NCBI RefSeq assembly: GCF_004343605.1
Contig: NZ_POSF01000002.1
Coordinates: forward strand, 62,001 to 126,000
Source of the DNA: Dehalobacter sp. 12DCB1
Lineage (GTDB): Bacteria > Bacillota > Desulfitobacteriia > Desulfitobacteriales > Syntrophobotulaceae
Direction: 5' to 3'
Length of the DNA: 64,000 nucleotides
The translations under genes were made by a program, and so were the position numbers. The notes beneath the pieces are model-generated. The model was not told the DNA's origin. It searched no databases and worked only from the letters and a program-made list of their open reading frames with translations. Positions 39,914 to 50,140 of the stretch are shown in pieces. The number at the start of each line of letters is the position of its first letter. The stretch's first letter is position 1.

Positions 39914-40054
39914 ATGGCTAAACATATTCAGACAGTCATTAAGGGGAACTTAGCTTCAACAGCTAAAACCGGAGGATGCGGAAAATGCCAGACATCTTGC
40001 CAATCGGCTTGTAAGACTTCTTGTACAGTTGGCAATCAGGTTTGTGAAAAATAA
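39914..40054 (+). CDS. scfA: SCIFF ranthipeptide precursor (six cysteines in forty-five residues)
   Basis: 46-residue peptide, MAKHIQTVIKGNLA then a Cys-rich core. Cysteines are at 22, 25, 29, 33, 37 and 44, i.e. C-x2-C-x3-C-x3-C-x3-C-x6-C, with Thr/Ser acceptor residues between them. This is the SCIFF family, a radical SAM-modified ranthipeptide in which thioether links join Cys to non-alpha carbons. The N-terminal half acts as leader. ATG follows AAGGAGGATACAC, a strong ribosome site. A terminator follows and the maturase gene comes next, the standard SCIFF arrangement in Clostridia. Confidence 0.95.
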   Translation: MAKHIQTVIKGNLASTAKTGGCGKCQTSCQSACKTSCTVGNQVCEK

Positions 40055-40103
40055 CAGGAACATTATAGAAGACAGACGGTTATTTATAACGGGGTTCTGT
40101 AAA

Positions 40104-40135
40104 AAAGCTTGGCGTCAGCCAAGTTTTCTTTTTTC
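40104..40135 (+). terminator. Terminator between SCIFF gene and its maturase
   Basis: CTTGGC-GTCA-GCCAAG stem followed by TTTTCTTTTTTC. It separates the abundant peptide transcript from the maturase. The stem and tail nearly repeat the remB terminator on the other side of the origin. Confidence 0.8.
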
Positions 40136-40199
40136 ATAAAGGTATTTCAATGGTATAATTGTTCTGAAAACTATTACGATGGGTAGAGGATACAGAAAC

Positions 40200-41639
40200 A
40201 TGAAATTAAGGAACTACAATATAGCAAAAAATGTACACGTGTATACGCAAGGGAAACTTCAGATTGCCTACGATGTCAATTCAGGGTCGCTTCATGTGAT
40301 CGATGACAAGACATATGCTTTTATTCAGGAATTGATAACATATCAGCAGAAAAACAGTTTGGAAGATTCAGAAGAGATGTTGGACAGTTGCGGGTATAAT
40401 CTTTCTTCTGAAGAAAAACAGGAAATCCTGGCAGAATTGAAAGTGCTTCAGGATCAAAAGCTGTTGTTTTCTTGCGAGCCCGAAGAAACAGTACTGTCGT
40501 TTTCTGACCGGCCGGTGATCAAGGCGATGTGCCTGCACGTTGCGCATGACTGCAACCTGCGCTGTAAATATTGTTTCGCGGGAACAGGACCTTTCGGCGG
40601 CAACCGCGAATTAATGAACGTTGAGACAGGCAAGAAAGCGTTGAAATTTTTATTGGATCACAGCGGAGACCGGGGGCATTGCGAGGTTGATTTCTTTGGC
40701 GGCGAGCCGCTGATGAATTTGCCGGTTATCAGGGAATTGATTGTTTACGGCAGGGAAATAGCCGCTCAGGCCGGTAAAAAAATCAAGTTTACGCTGACAA
40801 CGAATGCAGTTTTGATGAATGAAGAAACCACCAGATTCTTGGAAGACGAAGGAATCAGTGTTGTACTGAGTCTGGATGGACGCAAGGAAGTAAACGACAG
40901 AATGCGGCCTTTCCTGAACGGAGCCGGAAGTTATGACCGGATTATGCCGCAGATTCTTAAATTTACGGAAATGCGGTCGGAGACATCGCGTTATGCTGTT
41001 GGCAATTATTTTTATGTCCGGGGAACCTATACACATTTCAATAAAGACTTTTACAAGGATGTCCTGCATATGGCGGACAGCGGCATCCGAAGGATCTCTG
41101 TGGAGCCGGTGGTAGCTTCTCCGCAGGAAGTGTATGCTTTCAGAGAGGAAGATTTGGCAGAAATCAAAGAAAGCTACGATATTTTAGGAGAAAAAGTACT
41201 GGAATATCGCGAGGCAGGGAAAGAATTTGTCTTTTTTCACTTCAATGCAGGTCTCGATGAAGGGCCTTGCCTGATTAAGAGGCTATCGGGCTGTGGGGCC
41301 GGACATGAGTATGTAGCCGTTTCGCCGGAGGGGGATATTTACCCCTGTCACCAGTTTGTCGGACAGGAAAAATATAAAATGGGATCTGTGAATAATCTGA
41401 ACTGTGAACTAAAGGAAGAAATTGTTCAGTCCTTCCGCCAGGCGCAGGTCTATGCGAAGGAAGAATGCCGCGTCTGCTGGGCACGCTTCTCATGCAGCGG
41501 CGGATGCCATGCAGCCAATGAAGCTTTCAGCGGGGAACTGACAAAAGTGTATCCGATGGGATGCGAGCTGCAGAAGAAAAGGCTTGAAGTCGCATACTAT
41601 CTTAAAATCATGGAAGCCAGGCAAAGGGTTCTTGTTTAA
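40200..41639 (+). CDS. scfB: SCIFF thioether cross-link-forming radical SAM maturase
   Basis: About 479 residues. An N-terminal peptide-recognition (RRE-like) region (1-95) precedes the radical SAM core with C-x3-C-x2-C in DCNLRCKYCF, which binds the SAM-reducing 4Fe-4S cluster, and the FFGGEPL motif. A C-terminal SPASM domain has cysteines in CGAGHEY, YPCHQF and CRVCWARFSCSGGC for auxiliary clusters. In the family it installs Cys-to-Thr thioethers in SCIFF. ATG 40200 is preferred, 10 nt after AGAGGA; ATG 40179 is possible. TATAAT at 40154 may serve as its -10. Confidence 0.95.
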   Translation: MKLRNYNIAKNVHVYTQGKLQIAYDVNSGSLHVIDDKTYAFIQELITYQQKNSLEDSEEMLDSCGYNLSSEEKQEILAELKVLQDQKLLFSCEPEETVLSFSDRPVIKAMCLHVAHDCNLRCKYCFAGTGPFGGNRELMNVETGKKALKFLLDHSGDRGHCEVDFFGGEPLMNLPVIRELIVYGREIAAQAGKKIKFTLTTNAVLMNEETTRFLEDEGISVVLSLDGRKEVNDRMRPFLNGAGSYDRIMPQILKFTEMRSETSRYAVGNYFYVRGTYTHFNKDFYKDVLHMADSGIRRISVEPVVASPQEVYAFREEDLAEIKESYDILGEKVLEYREAGKEFVFFHFNAGLDEGPCLIKRLSGCGAGHEYVAVSPEGDIYPCHQFVGQEKYKMGSVNNLNCELKEEIVQSFRQAQVYAKEECRVCWARFSCSGGCHAANEAFSGELTKVYPMGCELQKKRLEVAYYLKIMEARQRVLV

Positions 41640-41705
41640 CAAGAGAACCCTGGCACAAAGGAAGAGCTTCTTTGACGCTATTGTTTCTAAGGAGAGATTA
41701 ACTAG

Positions 41706-41731
41706 CCTTCCTATTATTGATAATAGGAAGG
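41706..41731. repeat. 26-bp palindrome upstream of the TPR gene
   Basis: CCTTCCTATTAT-TG-ATAATAGGAAGG: 12-bp perfect arms around a 2-nt centre. It ends 25 nt before the ATG of the TPR gene and has no U-run after it. It could be an operator or an mRNA hairpin in the leader. Confidence 0.75.
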
Positions 41732-41756
41732 TTGCAGGTTAGGAGAAAGAGAAAAA

Positions 41757-42368
41757 ATGAAAAAAAAAGTTCAAAAAATCACCGTAGGTATGATTATAGG
41801 GATCATCTGCATTTCCCTTATTGGATCAACATTTTATGCAATTTCCCTTCCGGGGTCTGATAATACGGAAGATACCCAGGGCCAGGAAGCGTTGGAGCAG
41901 GAATACAATCAGCGGAAGCAGGCCGTCGTGGAACTCAGCGCAGCACTCGAAAAGAACCCGGAAGACGTCGGAGCGCAGCTGGCTCTGGCCGACGCTTATT
42001 ATCGTAAAGCGAGTACAACAATTGAGCTTAACGATGAAGAATACCAGGAAGATCTGCAGAATGCAATAACGCATTACCAAAAGGTCCTGGCACAGAAAGA
42101 CGACAATGATGTAAGGTTAAAACTTGCAATATCCGCATTCCTTTCACGTGATTCTGATCTTGCGGATGAAACATACAAGGAATTAATCGAAAAGGAACCG
42201 CAAAATGTGGATGTGCTGTATTGGTATGGGATGTTCCAGTTTTACAGCAAAGAAGATTACAAGAAGGCCGAGCAGTACTGGCAGACGGCGTTGAAATACA
42301 ATACGGATGAAAAGATGAAGACCAAGCTCGAGGAAATGATAGCAAGAGCTCAGGACATTGAGCCTTAG
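41757..42368 (+). CDS. Membrane-anchored TPR-repeat protein
   Basis: 203-residue protein with one N-terminal membrane segment (about residues 10-30) and then TPR-like helix pairs (residues 55-195; repeats around LALADAYYRKA, LKLAISAFLSRD and VLYWYGMFQFYS). It resembles anchored TPR proteins that scaffold complexes, but the partner is unknown. The ATG at 41757 follows GGAGAAAG. It has a 26-bp palindrome just upstream and lies 85 nt before the metallo-hydrolase gene. Confidence 0.8.
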   Translation: MKKKVQKITVGMIIGIICISLIGSTFYAISLPGSDNTEDTQGQEALEQEYNQRKQAVVELSAALEKNPEDVGAQLALADAYYRKASTTIELNDEEYQEDLQNAITHYQKVLAQKDDNDVRLKLAISAFLSRDSDLADETYKELIEKEPQNVDVLYWYGMFQFYSKEDYKKAEQYWQTALKYNTDEKMKTKLEEMIARAQDIEP

Positions 42369-42453
42369 ACAAACGAGCCAGAGACAAGTAACGACAGACA
42401 TGTTAATGACAGAATGAGTAAGCGCCTGAATCACAGATCGGGAAGGTGAACAG

Positions 42454-43242
42454 ATGTATTTTGCAACACTGGCCAGCGGCAGTTCCGGTAATGCCATATG
42501 TGTAGGGGAAGAAAACAGGAGTCTGCTTGTGGATTGCGGCATTGCGGCCAAGAGAGTGCTTACGAACCTCGAGATGATTGATATCACCGCTCTTCAGCTG
42601 GAAGGTATCATCATTACCCATGAACATTCCGACCATGTCAAGGGAGCCGGCGTGCTGGCCCGCAAGCTGAAGATTCCCGTCTATGCGACAGCCGGAATTT
42701 GGCAGGAAATTGAAACGGTGGTTGGGGATATTGATTCTGAACAGAAAAGAATTATTGATCGGGACATCTTTCTTGCGGGTATGGAGGTAAAACTCTTCCC
42801 GACTTCCCACGACAGCAGGGAAAGCTACGGTCTTAAAATAACAGGTAAAACGCATACGCTTGGCATAGCGACTGACAGCGGCATTGTTACGGAAGAGATG
42901 CATCGGAATCTTCGGGGCTGTAATGCCTACGTCGTCGAGGCAAACCACGATTTGGAAACACTATGGCACGGAAGATATCCGTACTATTTGAAGAAAAGAG
43001 TCAGCGGAAATGCTGGACATCTGAGCAATGTCCAGCTTGCTGAGGCCTTGACGGAATGGCTTGGTGAAAATACGCAAAAAGTCGTGCTTGCTCACTTAAG
43101 TGAAGAAAATAATACGCCGCAAATGGCGCTCAGTACAGTCGTGGAGATGCTTCGGGATTCGCAGGTTAAGAAAAAATGCGCGAATCTAAAAATCAGGGTC
43201 GCACCAAGACATTGTCCGCACGAACTTATTACACTGGGATAG
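42454..43242 (+). CDS. MBL-fold metallo-hydrolase, WalJ/YycJ-like
   Basis: 262-residue metallo-beta-lactamase-fold enzyme with the HEHSDH metal motif (near residue 51), a later HDS, the Asp in ATDSG and NHD. Size and the MYFATLASGSSGNAI start match the WalJ (YycJ) group found with htrA-type genes in Firmicutes, as here. WalJ is linked to cell-wall/division coordination in other species and may act as a nuclease; the reaction is not settled. The ATG at 42454 has GGAAGGTGA upstream. It is 73 nt before htrA. Confidence 0.9.
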   Translation: MYFATLASGSSGNAICVGEENRSLLVDCGIAAKRVLTNLEMIDITALQLEGIIITHEHSDHVKGAGVLARKLKIPVYATAGIWQEIETVVGDIDSEQKRIIDRDIFLAGMEVKLFPTSHDSRESYGLKITGKTHTLGIATDSGIVTEEMHRNLRGCNAYVVEANHDLETLWHGRYPYYLKKRVSGNAGHLSNVQLAEALTEWLGENTQKVVLAHLSEENNTPQMALSTVVEMLRDSQVKKKCANLKIRVAPRHCPHELITLG

Positions 43243-43315
43243 TATGTCAAGAGAACATAACTGACAGACTAAATTTAAGGTAGACATGATACATACTGGA
43301 TAGGAGGAATGTCAG

Positions 43316-44485
43316 ATGGATGATTATAATGACCGGGACGATTTCGGACGAAGGAGTGGGAAACCCCGTATTGTTTCAACAGTTTTGCTTGCTGTCATCA
43401 GCGCAATTCTGGGAGGCTTGATTGCTGTCGTCCTTGTTCCTGCGGTATATCCTCAAGGCAATTATTTGGAGGGCGGTAATAAGGTTGTCGTTCAGCAGGC
43501 AGAAAATCCCCCGATTACATCCTCGAGTACTGCCGGTGGAGAGTCACCGGTGGTTAATATTGCCAGCACAGTAGGGCCTGCTGTCGTAGGTGTGGCCAAC
43601 TTTCAGTATAGCGGGAATATTTTTGCCGGCAGCAGTGATGGACTCAGTGAAGCAGGAAGCGGTTCCGGCTTTATCATCAATGCTGCCCATGGCTATATTG
43701 TTACCAACTATCATGTCATTGGAGATGCTGAAAAAATTATAATTTCGCTTGCCGATGGTCGGGATGTTCCTGGAACGCTTGTCGGCGGTGATCCGCGGAC
43801 CGATCTTGCCGTGCTCAAAATTGACGGTACGAAGGAACTTGCGGCTGTCCAGCTCGGAGATTCCGCAGCGTTAAAAGTCGGAGAATCTGTTGTTGCGATC
43901 GGGAATCCGGGAGGCCAGGATTTTGCCCGTACAGTCACAGCCGGTGTGGTATCAGCGACAGACAGGTTTCTTCAGCTGCAGGGGGAAGCCAGCTTCAATC
44001 TGATTCAGACGGATGCGGCGATTAACCCAGGCAACAGCGGTGGGCCGCTCGTCAATTACAGCGGCCAGGTTGTCGGAATCAATTCAGCCAAAAACGATAC
44101 CCAGGGCTTTGAAGGTATGGGGTTTGCGATCCCAATTTCCGATGCGCTGCCTGTAATTCAGCAGCTCATTGAAAAAGGATTTGCGAGTCATCCGGCTTTG
44201 CAGATCAATATCGACGACCGCTACACGGAGGAATATGCTTCATTCAAAGACTGGCCGGCAGGCTGCTATATCGCCAGTGTTGAAAACGGTGGGGCGGCAG
44301 CTAAAGCCAGTATCCAGGCCGGAGATATCATTACGGCCATTAACGGAACAGCCATAACCAATTCTCTGGAGCTGACACACGAACTCTTTAAATACAAGCC
44401 GGGAGACAAAGTATCTGTCAGCTATTTCCGGGGTGGCAGCACGTATAAAACGGATGCGGTCCTCGGAGAAATCAGATCAGAATAG
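43316..44485 (+). CDS. htrA: HtrA-like serine protease (trypsin-like, PDZ)
   Basis: 389-residue membrane-anchored protein-quality-control protease. A cytoplasmic N-tail, one membrane segment (about residues 20-45), then the S1C protease with the triad His in TNYHVIG, Asp in RTDLAVLK and Ser in NPGNSGGPL. One C-terminal PDZ domain (about 300-385, AGDIITAINGTAI) completes it. The active site faces outward. The ATG at 43316 has TAGGAGG upstream. The walJ-htrA pair is conserved in Firmicutes; the walRK kinase genes usually found with them are not in this window. Confidence 0.95.
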   Translation: MDDYNDRDDFGRRSGKPRIVSTVLLAVISAILGGLIAVVLVPAVYPQGNYLEGGNKVVVQQAENPPITSSSTAGGESPVVNIASTVGPAVVGVANFQYSGNIFAGSSDGLSEAGSGSGFIINAAHGYIVTNYHVIGDAEKIIISLADGRDVPGTLVGGDPRTDLAVLKIDGTKELAAVQLGDSAALKVGESVVAIGNPGGQDFARTVTAGVVSATDRFLQLQGEASFNLIQTDAAINPGNSGGPLVNYSGQVVGINSAKNDTQGFEGMGFAIPISDALPVIQQLIEKGFASHPALQINIDDRYTEEYASFKDWPAGCYIASVENGGAAAKASIQAGDIITAINGTAITNSLELTHELFKYKPGDKVSVSYFRGGSTYKTDAVLGEIRSE

Positions 44486-44551
44486 AGTAGCCAGAAACTA
44501 GAAAGGTCGAACGAATCAGCTATAGGAAGACATTCGACTATATCAGCTAAA

Positions 44552-44588
44552 GACTGCCGCCAAAAGCTTGGCGGCAGTCACATTTTCT
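44552..44588 (+). terminator. Terminator-like hairpin after htrA
   Basis: Perfect 12-bp stem GACTGCCGCCAA/TTGGCGGCAGTC with loop AAGC, followed by ACATTTTCT, a weak U-run. Confidence 0.6.
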
Positions 44589-44684
44589 ATAGGGATAGGC
44601 GTTTTTCCCGGTATTCTCATACAATAATAAGGACGAGATACTAAGCAGGACGAGACACAGGACCGGACAGAAAAAGTTGCTATT

Positions 44685-44712
44685 TTGTTACACAGATGAA
44701 ACCTGATATAAT
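44685..44712 (+). promoter_or_regulatory. Promoter for the large activase gene
   Basis: TTGTTA (44685-44690), 16-nt spacer, TATAAT (44707-44712), 78 nt before the ATG. The rest of the 305-nt gap between htrA and this gene holds only the htrA terminator hairpin. Confidence 0.6.
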
Positions 44713-44790
44713 AAAGTTTGATACAAAAAAATATTAAAACGCTGTTTTTTATAGATTGAGCAGGTTGTTTAAACAGAAGGAGACAGGTGA

Positions 44791-47700
44791 ATGACGAAAC
44801 AAATGCATATCGGACTGGATGTCGGTTCGACCACCGTCAAAATTGCAATACTTGATGAAAAAGATAACTTGGTTTTCAGCAGCTACCAAAGGCATTTTTC
44901 AGATGTCCAGCATACAGTCAGCAACCTCCTGCAAAAGATTTACAGTCAGTTCCGCAATGAAAAAGTCACCATGAACGTGACAGGTTCAAGCGGTATGTCC
45001 ACTTCCGAACAGATTGGGATTCCTTTTATTCAGGAGGTCATTGCCTGCCAAAAAGCTGTTGAACGATTTATTCCGGATACGGATGTCGCGATAGAGCTGG
45101 GCGGCGAAGATGCCAAGATCACATATTTTGGGGAATCGCCCGAACTCAGGATGAACGGTACCTGCGCCGGCGGGACAGGTGCGTTTATTGATCAAATGGC
45201 CATCTTGCTGAAAACCGATGCTGCGGGTCTCAATGAACTGGCTTCGCATCATCAGGAGATTTATCCGATTGCTTCGCGCTGCGGGGTTTTTGCTAAAACA
45301 GATATTCAACCGCTCTTAAACGAAGGTGCGGCCAAGGAAGATATTGCCGCCTCGATTTTTCAGGCTGTCGTGAATCAGACCATTGCGGGTTTAGCCTGTG
45401 GCAAACCAATCCGGGGCAATGTGGCATTTCTGGGCGGACCGCTTTCTTTCCTGCCTGAACTGCGCCAGCGCTTTATTGAGACCTTGAAGCTTAAACCGGA
45501 AAATATTATCGTGCCAGATAATGCTCAGTTTTTTGTGGCGATTGGGGCAGCCCTGGCTTCGAAACAGAGTGAAGTCTGCGATCTTCACGTGATCTATGAG
45601 AACATCCCGAATCTGCATAATTCGGATTCGGCCACTACCCTCCTCCAGCCTTTGTTTGCCAGTGAAGAAGAGTATGAAGCCTTCAGTCAAAGGCATCGAG
45701 GAAATTCCGTCGCGAAGAGACCGCTGGCAGAAGTCAGGGGAACCTGCTTTTTGGGTATCGATGCCGGATCGACCACGACGAAACTGGCTCTGATCGATGA
45801 AGATGGCAATTTACTTTATTCCCATTATGGAAGTAACGGAGGAAGTCCGTTAAAATCTACGGTTTCTGCTCTGCAAAAGCTTTATCAGGCTTTGCCGTCC
45901 GGAGCTACGATTGGCGGTTCCGTCGTGACCGGCTATGGAGAAGCCCTGCTAAAGGCTGCCCTCAAAGTTGATTACGGAGAAATAGAAACGGTTGCCCACC
46001 TTAAGGGCGCCGAATATTTTCTGCCCGGTGTTGACTTTATCCTCGATATCGGTGGCCAGGACATGAAATGCATGCAGATCCGCGACGGCGTTATTCATAA
46101 TATCATGCTGAATGAAGCATGTTCTTCGGGCTGTGGGTCATTTATCGAGACGCTGGCCCAATCTCTGAGTTTATCTCTCTCAGAATTTGTGCAAAAAGGT
46201 TTATTTTCGAAGACCCCGGTCGATTTGGGTACCCGTTGCACCGTATTTATGAATTCCAAAATCAAACAGGTTCAAAAAGAAGGCGCGGATATCGGCAGCA
46301 TCGCGGCCGGGATCTCGTATTCAGTTGTCAAAAATGCGTTATACAAAGTCATCCGCCTGCACAATTCTTCCGAAGTTGGTAAGAAAATTGTTGTTCAGGG
46401 CGGAACGTTTAATAATGATGCTGTTTTAAGAAGTTTTGAACGTGTCACGGGCCGCCAGGTCATTCGTCCGGACATTGCCGGTATCATGGGCGCGTTCGGA
46501 GCAGCTCTTATTGCCCGCGACCATTATCAGGCCGGAGAACAGACTACCCTGCTTGGTGAAAATGAACTGGAGGATTTCCTTACGGAGACCCATACGCGCC
46601 ACTGTGGCCTATGCGGCAATAATTGCCTGTTGACGGTCAACCAATTCTCGGACGGCAGGGAGTTTCTGACAGGAAACCGCTGCGAGCGCGGAGCCGGACT
46701 GGAAAACACCTCTGAGGATATTCCGAACCTTTTTGCCTATAAATATGAGCGTCTATTTGCCTATAAACCACTCAAAAAGGAAGAAGCAACCCGTGGCGAA
46801 ATCGGGATTCCACGGGTCCTGAATATGTATGAACATTATCCGTTCTGGTTTACGCTGCTAACGGAGCTCGGTTTCAGAGTTATTTTGTCCGGCCGCTCCT
46901 CAAAAAAGATATTTGAGCTCGGCATGGAGACCGTAGCTTCTGAGTCGCTGTGCTATCCGGCCAAACTGGCCAACGGGCATATTAAGGACCTTCTGAACAA
47001 AGGGGTCAAGCGGATTTTCTATCCGTGCCTTCCGAGAGATGAAAAAGAGCTGGCTGGCGCCAATAATAATTACAACTGCCCGATTGTCACTTCTTATCCG
47101 GAATCTCTTCATGCCAATGTGGATGAAATAAGGAACAAAGAAGTTGCATTTATTTTCCCGTTCCTGCCGATTGATGATATGGCGCGTTTAAAAGTTCGGA
47201 TCTATGAAGAATTTAAAGCGATGGGTATAACACGACAAGAGGCAGCAAGTGCTGTAGATAAGGCTTTTGCCGAAAGAGATGCTGTTCGCCAGGACCTCAG
47301 AAACAAAGCGGAAGAAGTATTGGACTATTTGCAAAAGAACAACCTGAAAGGCATCGTACTTGCCGGTCGGCCGTATCATACCGATCCGGAGATCAACCAC
47401 GGGATTCCAGAGATGATTACCGGTCTGGGGATCGCTGTGCTGACTGAAGATTCTGTCGCTCATCTTGGTCAGGTGGAAAGGCCTCTGCGCGTCCTCGACC
47501 AATGGGTCTACCACTCCAGGCTGTATGCGGCAGCAAGTTTTGTGGCAACCAGGGATGACTTGGAACTTGTCCAATTGAATTCGTTTGGCTGCGGACTGGA
47601 TGCCGTCACCACGGATCAGGTTCAGGAGATACTGCATCAGTACAGAAAGACCTATACCTTGGTTAAAATTGATGAGATCAATAATCTGGGTGCTATTCGT

Positions 47701-49164
47701 ATCCGGATACGGTCATTGCTCGCTGCAATGAAGGAAAGAGACAAAAAAGAAATTCATGCGCATAAGCTTTTTGAGACACCTAAAAGAGTCATGTTTACAG
47801 AAGAAATGAAGCATGAGTATACGATTCTTTCTCCACAGATGGCACCGATCCATTTTGAACTTATTGAAGAAGCTACCCGTTTGGAAGGCTATAAGATAGA
47901 GATTCTGCCTGATGTCGAGATGGATGTCGTCGAACAGGGACTTCTGCATGTGCATAACGATGCCTGCTATCCGTCAATCTTAGTTGTCGGTCAAATTATG
48001 GCGGCACTGAAATCAGGCCGTTATGACCTGAACAAGACGGCAGTCATCATGTCGCAAACAGGCGGCGGCTGCCGGGCCAGCAATTATATTGGCTTTATCC
48101 GTAAAGCCTTAAAAGATGCCGGCATGGAACAGATTCCGGTTATTTCCCTTAATGCCGGCGGTCTCGAATCCAATCCCGGGTTCAAACTTTCCATGAAGAT
48201 GATCAAACGTTGCGTGATGGCTACGGTTTATGGCGATCTGCTGATGCGCGTAACTAATGCCATACGACCCTATGAGAAAAATAAAGGAGAAACGAATGAT
48301 CTTCTGGCCAAATGGCTGAAGAAACTAAAGCCGACCCTGACTGCGATGAACCTGCGGGAATATCACCGAAATATCCGCCGAATTATCAAGGACTTTGATC
48401 ATATTGAGATCCTGGATGTTAAGAAACCAAAGGTCGGGGTGGTTGGGGAGATCCTCGTCAAATTTCATCCATTTGCCAATAATTTTATTGTGGATGTTCT
48501 GGAAAAGGAAGGCGCCGAAGCCGTTCTGCCGGATCTGATGGATTTCTTTATGTACTGTGCGTATGGAACAATATTCAGAAGAAAAGAACTCGCTGGCTCA
48601 CTGAAAAGCGAGCTTATCAGCCGCTATATTATCTGGCGATTGGAAAACTACCGCCGGGTAATGAAACGCACTTTGGCAAAGAGCAACCGTTTCCATCCTC
48701 CCAAATCGATTTATGAGTTGGCCGATATGGCCGGCAAGATCATGCATCTCGGACATCAGACCGGTGAAGGCTGGTTCCTGACCGCAGAAATGCTGGAACT
48801 GATAGAAAGCGGAGCAACAAACGTTGCCTGTCTGCAGCCGTTTGCCTGCCTGCCAAATCATATCACGGGTAAAGGGATGGTCCGCGAACTTAAACGGCAC
48901 TACCCGCTGGCGAATATTGTGCCAATCGATTACGATCCGGGTGCCAGCCAGGTGAATCAGATCAACAGAATTAAACTGATGCTTTCAGTCGCTTTCAAAA
49001 ATATGGAGAGGTCGGAAGCACTCAATAATGCCAATACGAACGATAGAAACAAAATGAATAACAACGCCGGGCAAATGCAATCTGCACCCGGCGAGGAAGC
49101 GGCAGCTTTGCATAACACTGAAGAAGGTACAGAGCAGTCGTATTCCGAACAGAAGATTATATAA
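44791..49164 (+). CDS. Giant 2-hydroxyacyl-CoA dehydratase activase-like protein (BCR/BAD type)
   Basis: 1457-residue multidomain cytoplasmic protein. Two tandem ASKHA-type ATPase modules carry [13 protein letters not shown] (about 6-18) and [13 protein letters not shown] (about 324-336). Each has the cysteine loops typical of the iron-sulfur activator HgdC ([14 protein letters not shown] and [14 protein letters not shown]). A Cys-rich segment follows (HCGLCGNNC...NRCERG, about 600-635), then a DUF2229 region (about 650-880) and a C-terminal part related to the dehydratase components. In the family, activators use ATP to push an electron onto a low-potential dehydratase cluster. Such fused proteins are widespread in Clostridia and the substrate is not established. 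It ends in a low-complexity Asn/Glu/Gln tail. Confidence 0.85.
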   Translation: MTKQMHIGLDVGSTTVKIAILDEKDNLVFSSYQRHFSDVQHTVSNLLQKIYSQFRNEKVTMNVTGSSGMSTSEQIGIPFIQEVIACQKAVERFIPDTDVAIELGGEDAKITYFGESPELRMNGTCAGGTGAFIDQMAILLKTDAAGLNELASHHQEIYPIASRCGVFAKTDIQPLLNEGAAKEDIAASIFQAVVNQTIAGLACGKPIRGNVAFLGGPLSFLPELRQRFIETLKLKPENIIVPDNAQFFVAIGAALASKQSEVCDLHVIYENIPNLHNSDSATTLLQPLFASEEEYEAFSQRHRGNSVAKRPLAEVRGTCFLGIDAGSTTTKLALIDEDGNLLYSHYGSNGGSPLKSTVSALQKLYQALPSGATIGGSVVTGYGEALLKAALKVDYGEIETVAHLKGAEYFLPGVDFILDIGGQDMKCMQIRDGVIHNIMLNEACSSGCGSFIETLAQSLSLSLSEFVQKGLFSKTPVDLGTRCTVFMNSKIKQVQKEGADIGSIAAGISYSVVKNALYKVIRLHNSSEVGKKIVVQGGTFNNDAVLRSFERVTGRQVIRPDIAGIMGAFGAALIARDHYQAGEQTTLLGENELEDFLTETHTRHCGLCGNNCLLTVNQFSDGREFLTGNRCERGAGLENTSEDIPNLFAYKYERLFAYKPLKKEEATRGEIGIPRVLNMYEHYPFWFTLLTELGFRVILSGRSSKKIFELGMETVASESLCYPAKLANGHIKDLLNKGVKRIFYPCLPRDEKELAGANNNYNCPIVTSYPESLHANVDEIRNKEVAFIFPFLPIDDMARLKVRIYEEFKAMGITRQEAASAVDKAFAERDAVRQDLRNKAEEVLDYLQKNNLKGIVLAGRPYHTDPEINHGIPEMITGLGIAVLTEDSVAHLGQVERPLRVLDQWVYHSRLYAAASFVATRDDLELVQLNSFGCGLDAVTTDQVQEILHQYRKTYTLVKIDEINNLGAIRIRIRSLLAAMKERDKKEIHAHKLFETPKRVMFTEEMKHEYTILSPQMAPIHFELIEEATRLEGYKIEILPDVEMDVVEQGLLHVHNDACYPSILVVGQIMAALKSGRYDLNKTAVIMSQTGGGCRASNYIGFIRKALKDAGMEQIPVISLNAGGLESNPGFKLSMKMIKRCVMATVYGDLLMRVTNAIRPYEKNKGETNDLLAKWLKKLKPTLTAMNLREYHRNIRRIIKDFDHIEILDVKKPKVGVVGEILVKFHPFANNFIVDVLEKEGAEAVLPDLMDFFMYCAYGTIFRRKELAGSLKSELISRYIIWRLENYRRVMKRTLAKSNRFHPPKSIYELADMAGKIMHLGHQTGEGWFLTAEMLELIESGATNVACLQPFACLPNHITGKGMVRELKRHYPLANIVPIDYDPGASQVNQINRIKLMLSVAFKNMERSEALNNANTNDRNKMNNNAGQMQSAPGEEAAALHNTEEGTEQSYSEQKII

Positions 49165-49203
49165 CAAAAAACCTCTTCAGTATTGTAGGCTGAAGAAGTT
49201 TTG
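49165..49203. terminator. Bidirectional terminator
   Basis: Stem CTTCAG/CTGAAG (49175-49180 with 49190-49195), extended by further pairs. TTTTG follows on the plus strand and TTTTTT on the minus strand. It lies between the convergent activase and spore-protein genes and can serve both. Confidence 0.75.
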
Positions 49204-49248
49204 AATATTTATTGAAGTAGATTAGGAATACTAAATGAGTCCGTTATT

Positions 49249-49458
49249 CTATTTCATCTGCTGTTTGGCATAGGCGATCATTTTTTTGACCATCTGGCCG
49301 CCGATCGGGCCTCCTTCCAGACCATTCTGTCTGGCAGTAACATCGCCTTTATAGTGATCGTTATTTTCCCTTACAAAATCAAGATGGCCGATTTCAGCCG
49401 CAGCCTCCATTTTTAGATTCTGCAGCAGCTTTTTTTTGCTTTCACTTGTTTTACTCAT
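49249..49458 (-). CDS. Alpha/beta-type small acid-soluble spore protein
   Basis: 69-residue spore DNA-binding protein. The C-terminal signature GGPIGGQMVKKMIAYAKQQM and an N-terminal Glu-Ile region (MEAAAEIG) where GPR cleaves in the family are present. It coats and protects DNA in the dormant spore and is degraded on germination. ATG at 49458 with GGAGGTG upstream. It is minus-strand, convergent with the activase gene and divergent from rlmH. Direct evidence for endospore formation. Confidence 0.93.
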   Translation of the reverse strand: MSKTSESKKKLLQNLKMEAAAEIGHLDFVRENNDHYKGDVTARQNGLEGGPIGGQMVKKMIAYAKQQMK

Positions 49459-49599
49459 TTTTTTTCACCTCCATCAATATTATTGACACTTTTGAAAAAA
49501 ATCTTCATTGTAAATAATCCAATATCAGAGAGATTTAACCTTCAAGTTTTTGATTGCAAATGTTTGGACGCAAACATAGTGACTGGAGTTGGAGAAAAC

Positions 49600-50082
49600 A
49601 TGCTGCAGATCAAAGTTCTAGCGGTAGGGAAAATCAAAGAAAATTATTTAAAAGAAGGGCTGAAGGAATACGCCAAGCGTCTTAGCGCGTACATCCGGCT
49701 TGAGATGATTGAAGTTGAGGACGAACCATGCCCCGAAAGGGCATCAGCTGCCGACGAAGTAAGAGTAAAACAGAAAGAAGCTGAAAAGGTTCTTAAATTA
49801 ATTTCACCTCAGGATTATGTGGTTTTGCTGGATCTTCTGGGGAAGGAACTTTCTTCACCCGAACTTGCCGTTTTGTTTGATGAAAAAGGGCTTTCAGGCC
49901 AGAGCCGGATCACTTTTGTGATTGGCGGATCTCTCGGTACGGCAGATGAAATCCGAAAACGCGCCGATTACCGGTGGTCGTTCTCGAAGCTTACCTTTCC
50001 GCACCAGATGATCAGGCTTATCCTGCTGGAGCAGATTTACCGGGCGTGCAAGATTAGCAAAGGGGAACCCTACCACAAATAG
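49600..50082 (+). CDS. rlmH: 23S rRNA (pseudouridine1915-N3)-methyltransferase RlmH
   Basis: SPOUT methyltransferase acting on pseudouridine 1915 in helix 69 of 70S ribosomes. 160 residues, with the C-terminal knot motif TFVIGGSLG and LTFPHQMIRLILLEQIYRACKI followed by GEPYHK. ATG at 49600 was chosen: GGAG sits 9 nt before it and length matches the family (about 159). A longer in-frame reading from 49483 would add 39 unrelated residues. Confidence 0.95.
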   Translation: MLQIKVLAVGKIKENYLKEGLKEYAKRLSAYIRLEMIEVEDEPCPERASAADEVRVKQKEAEKVLKLISPQDYVVLLDLLGKELSSPELAVLFDEKGLSGQSRITFVIGGSLGTADEIRKRADYRWSFSKLTFPHQMIRLILLEQIYRACKISKGEPYHK

Positions 50083-50140
50083 AATTGATGGAGGTAAAGA
50101 TACTTCAATTAATATGTTCAAGGCTAAAGTAAAAATAATA

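Noticed and set aside
40228-40246. GTACACGTGTAT near the maturase start as a second parS
   Set aside because: Only the central CACGTG matches; outer bases differ from parS and it is inside a coding sequence.
42403-42948. 181-residue open frame antisense to the metallo-hydrolase
   Set aside because: Opposite a conserved enzyme gene and without ribosome site.
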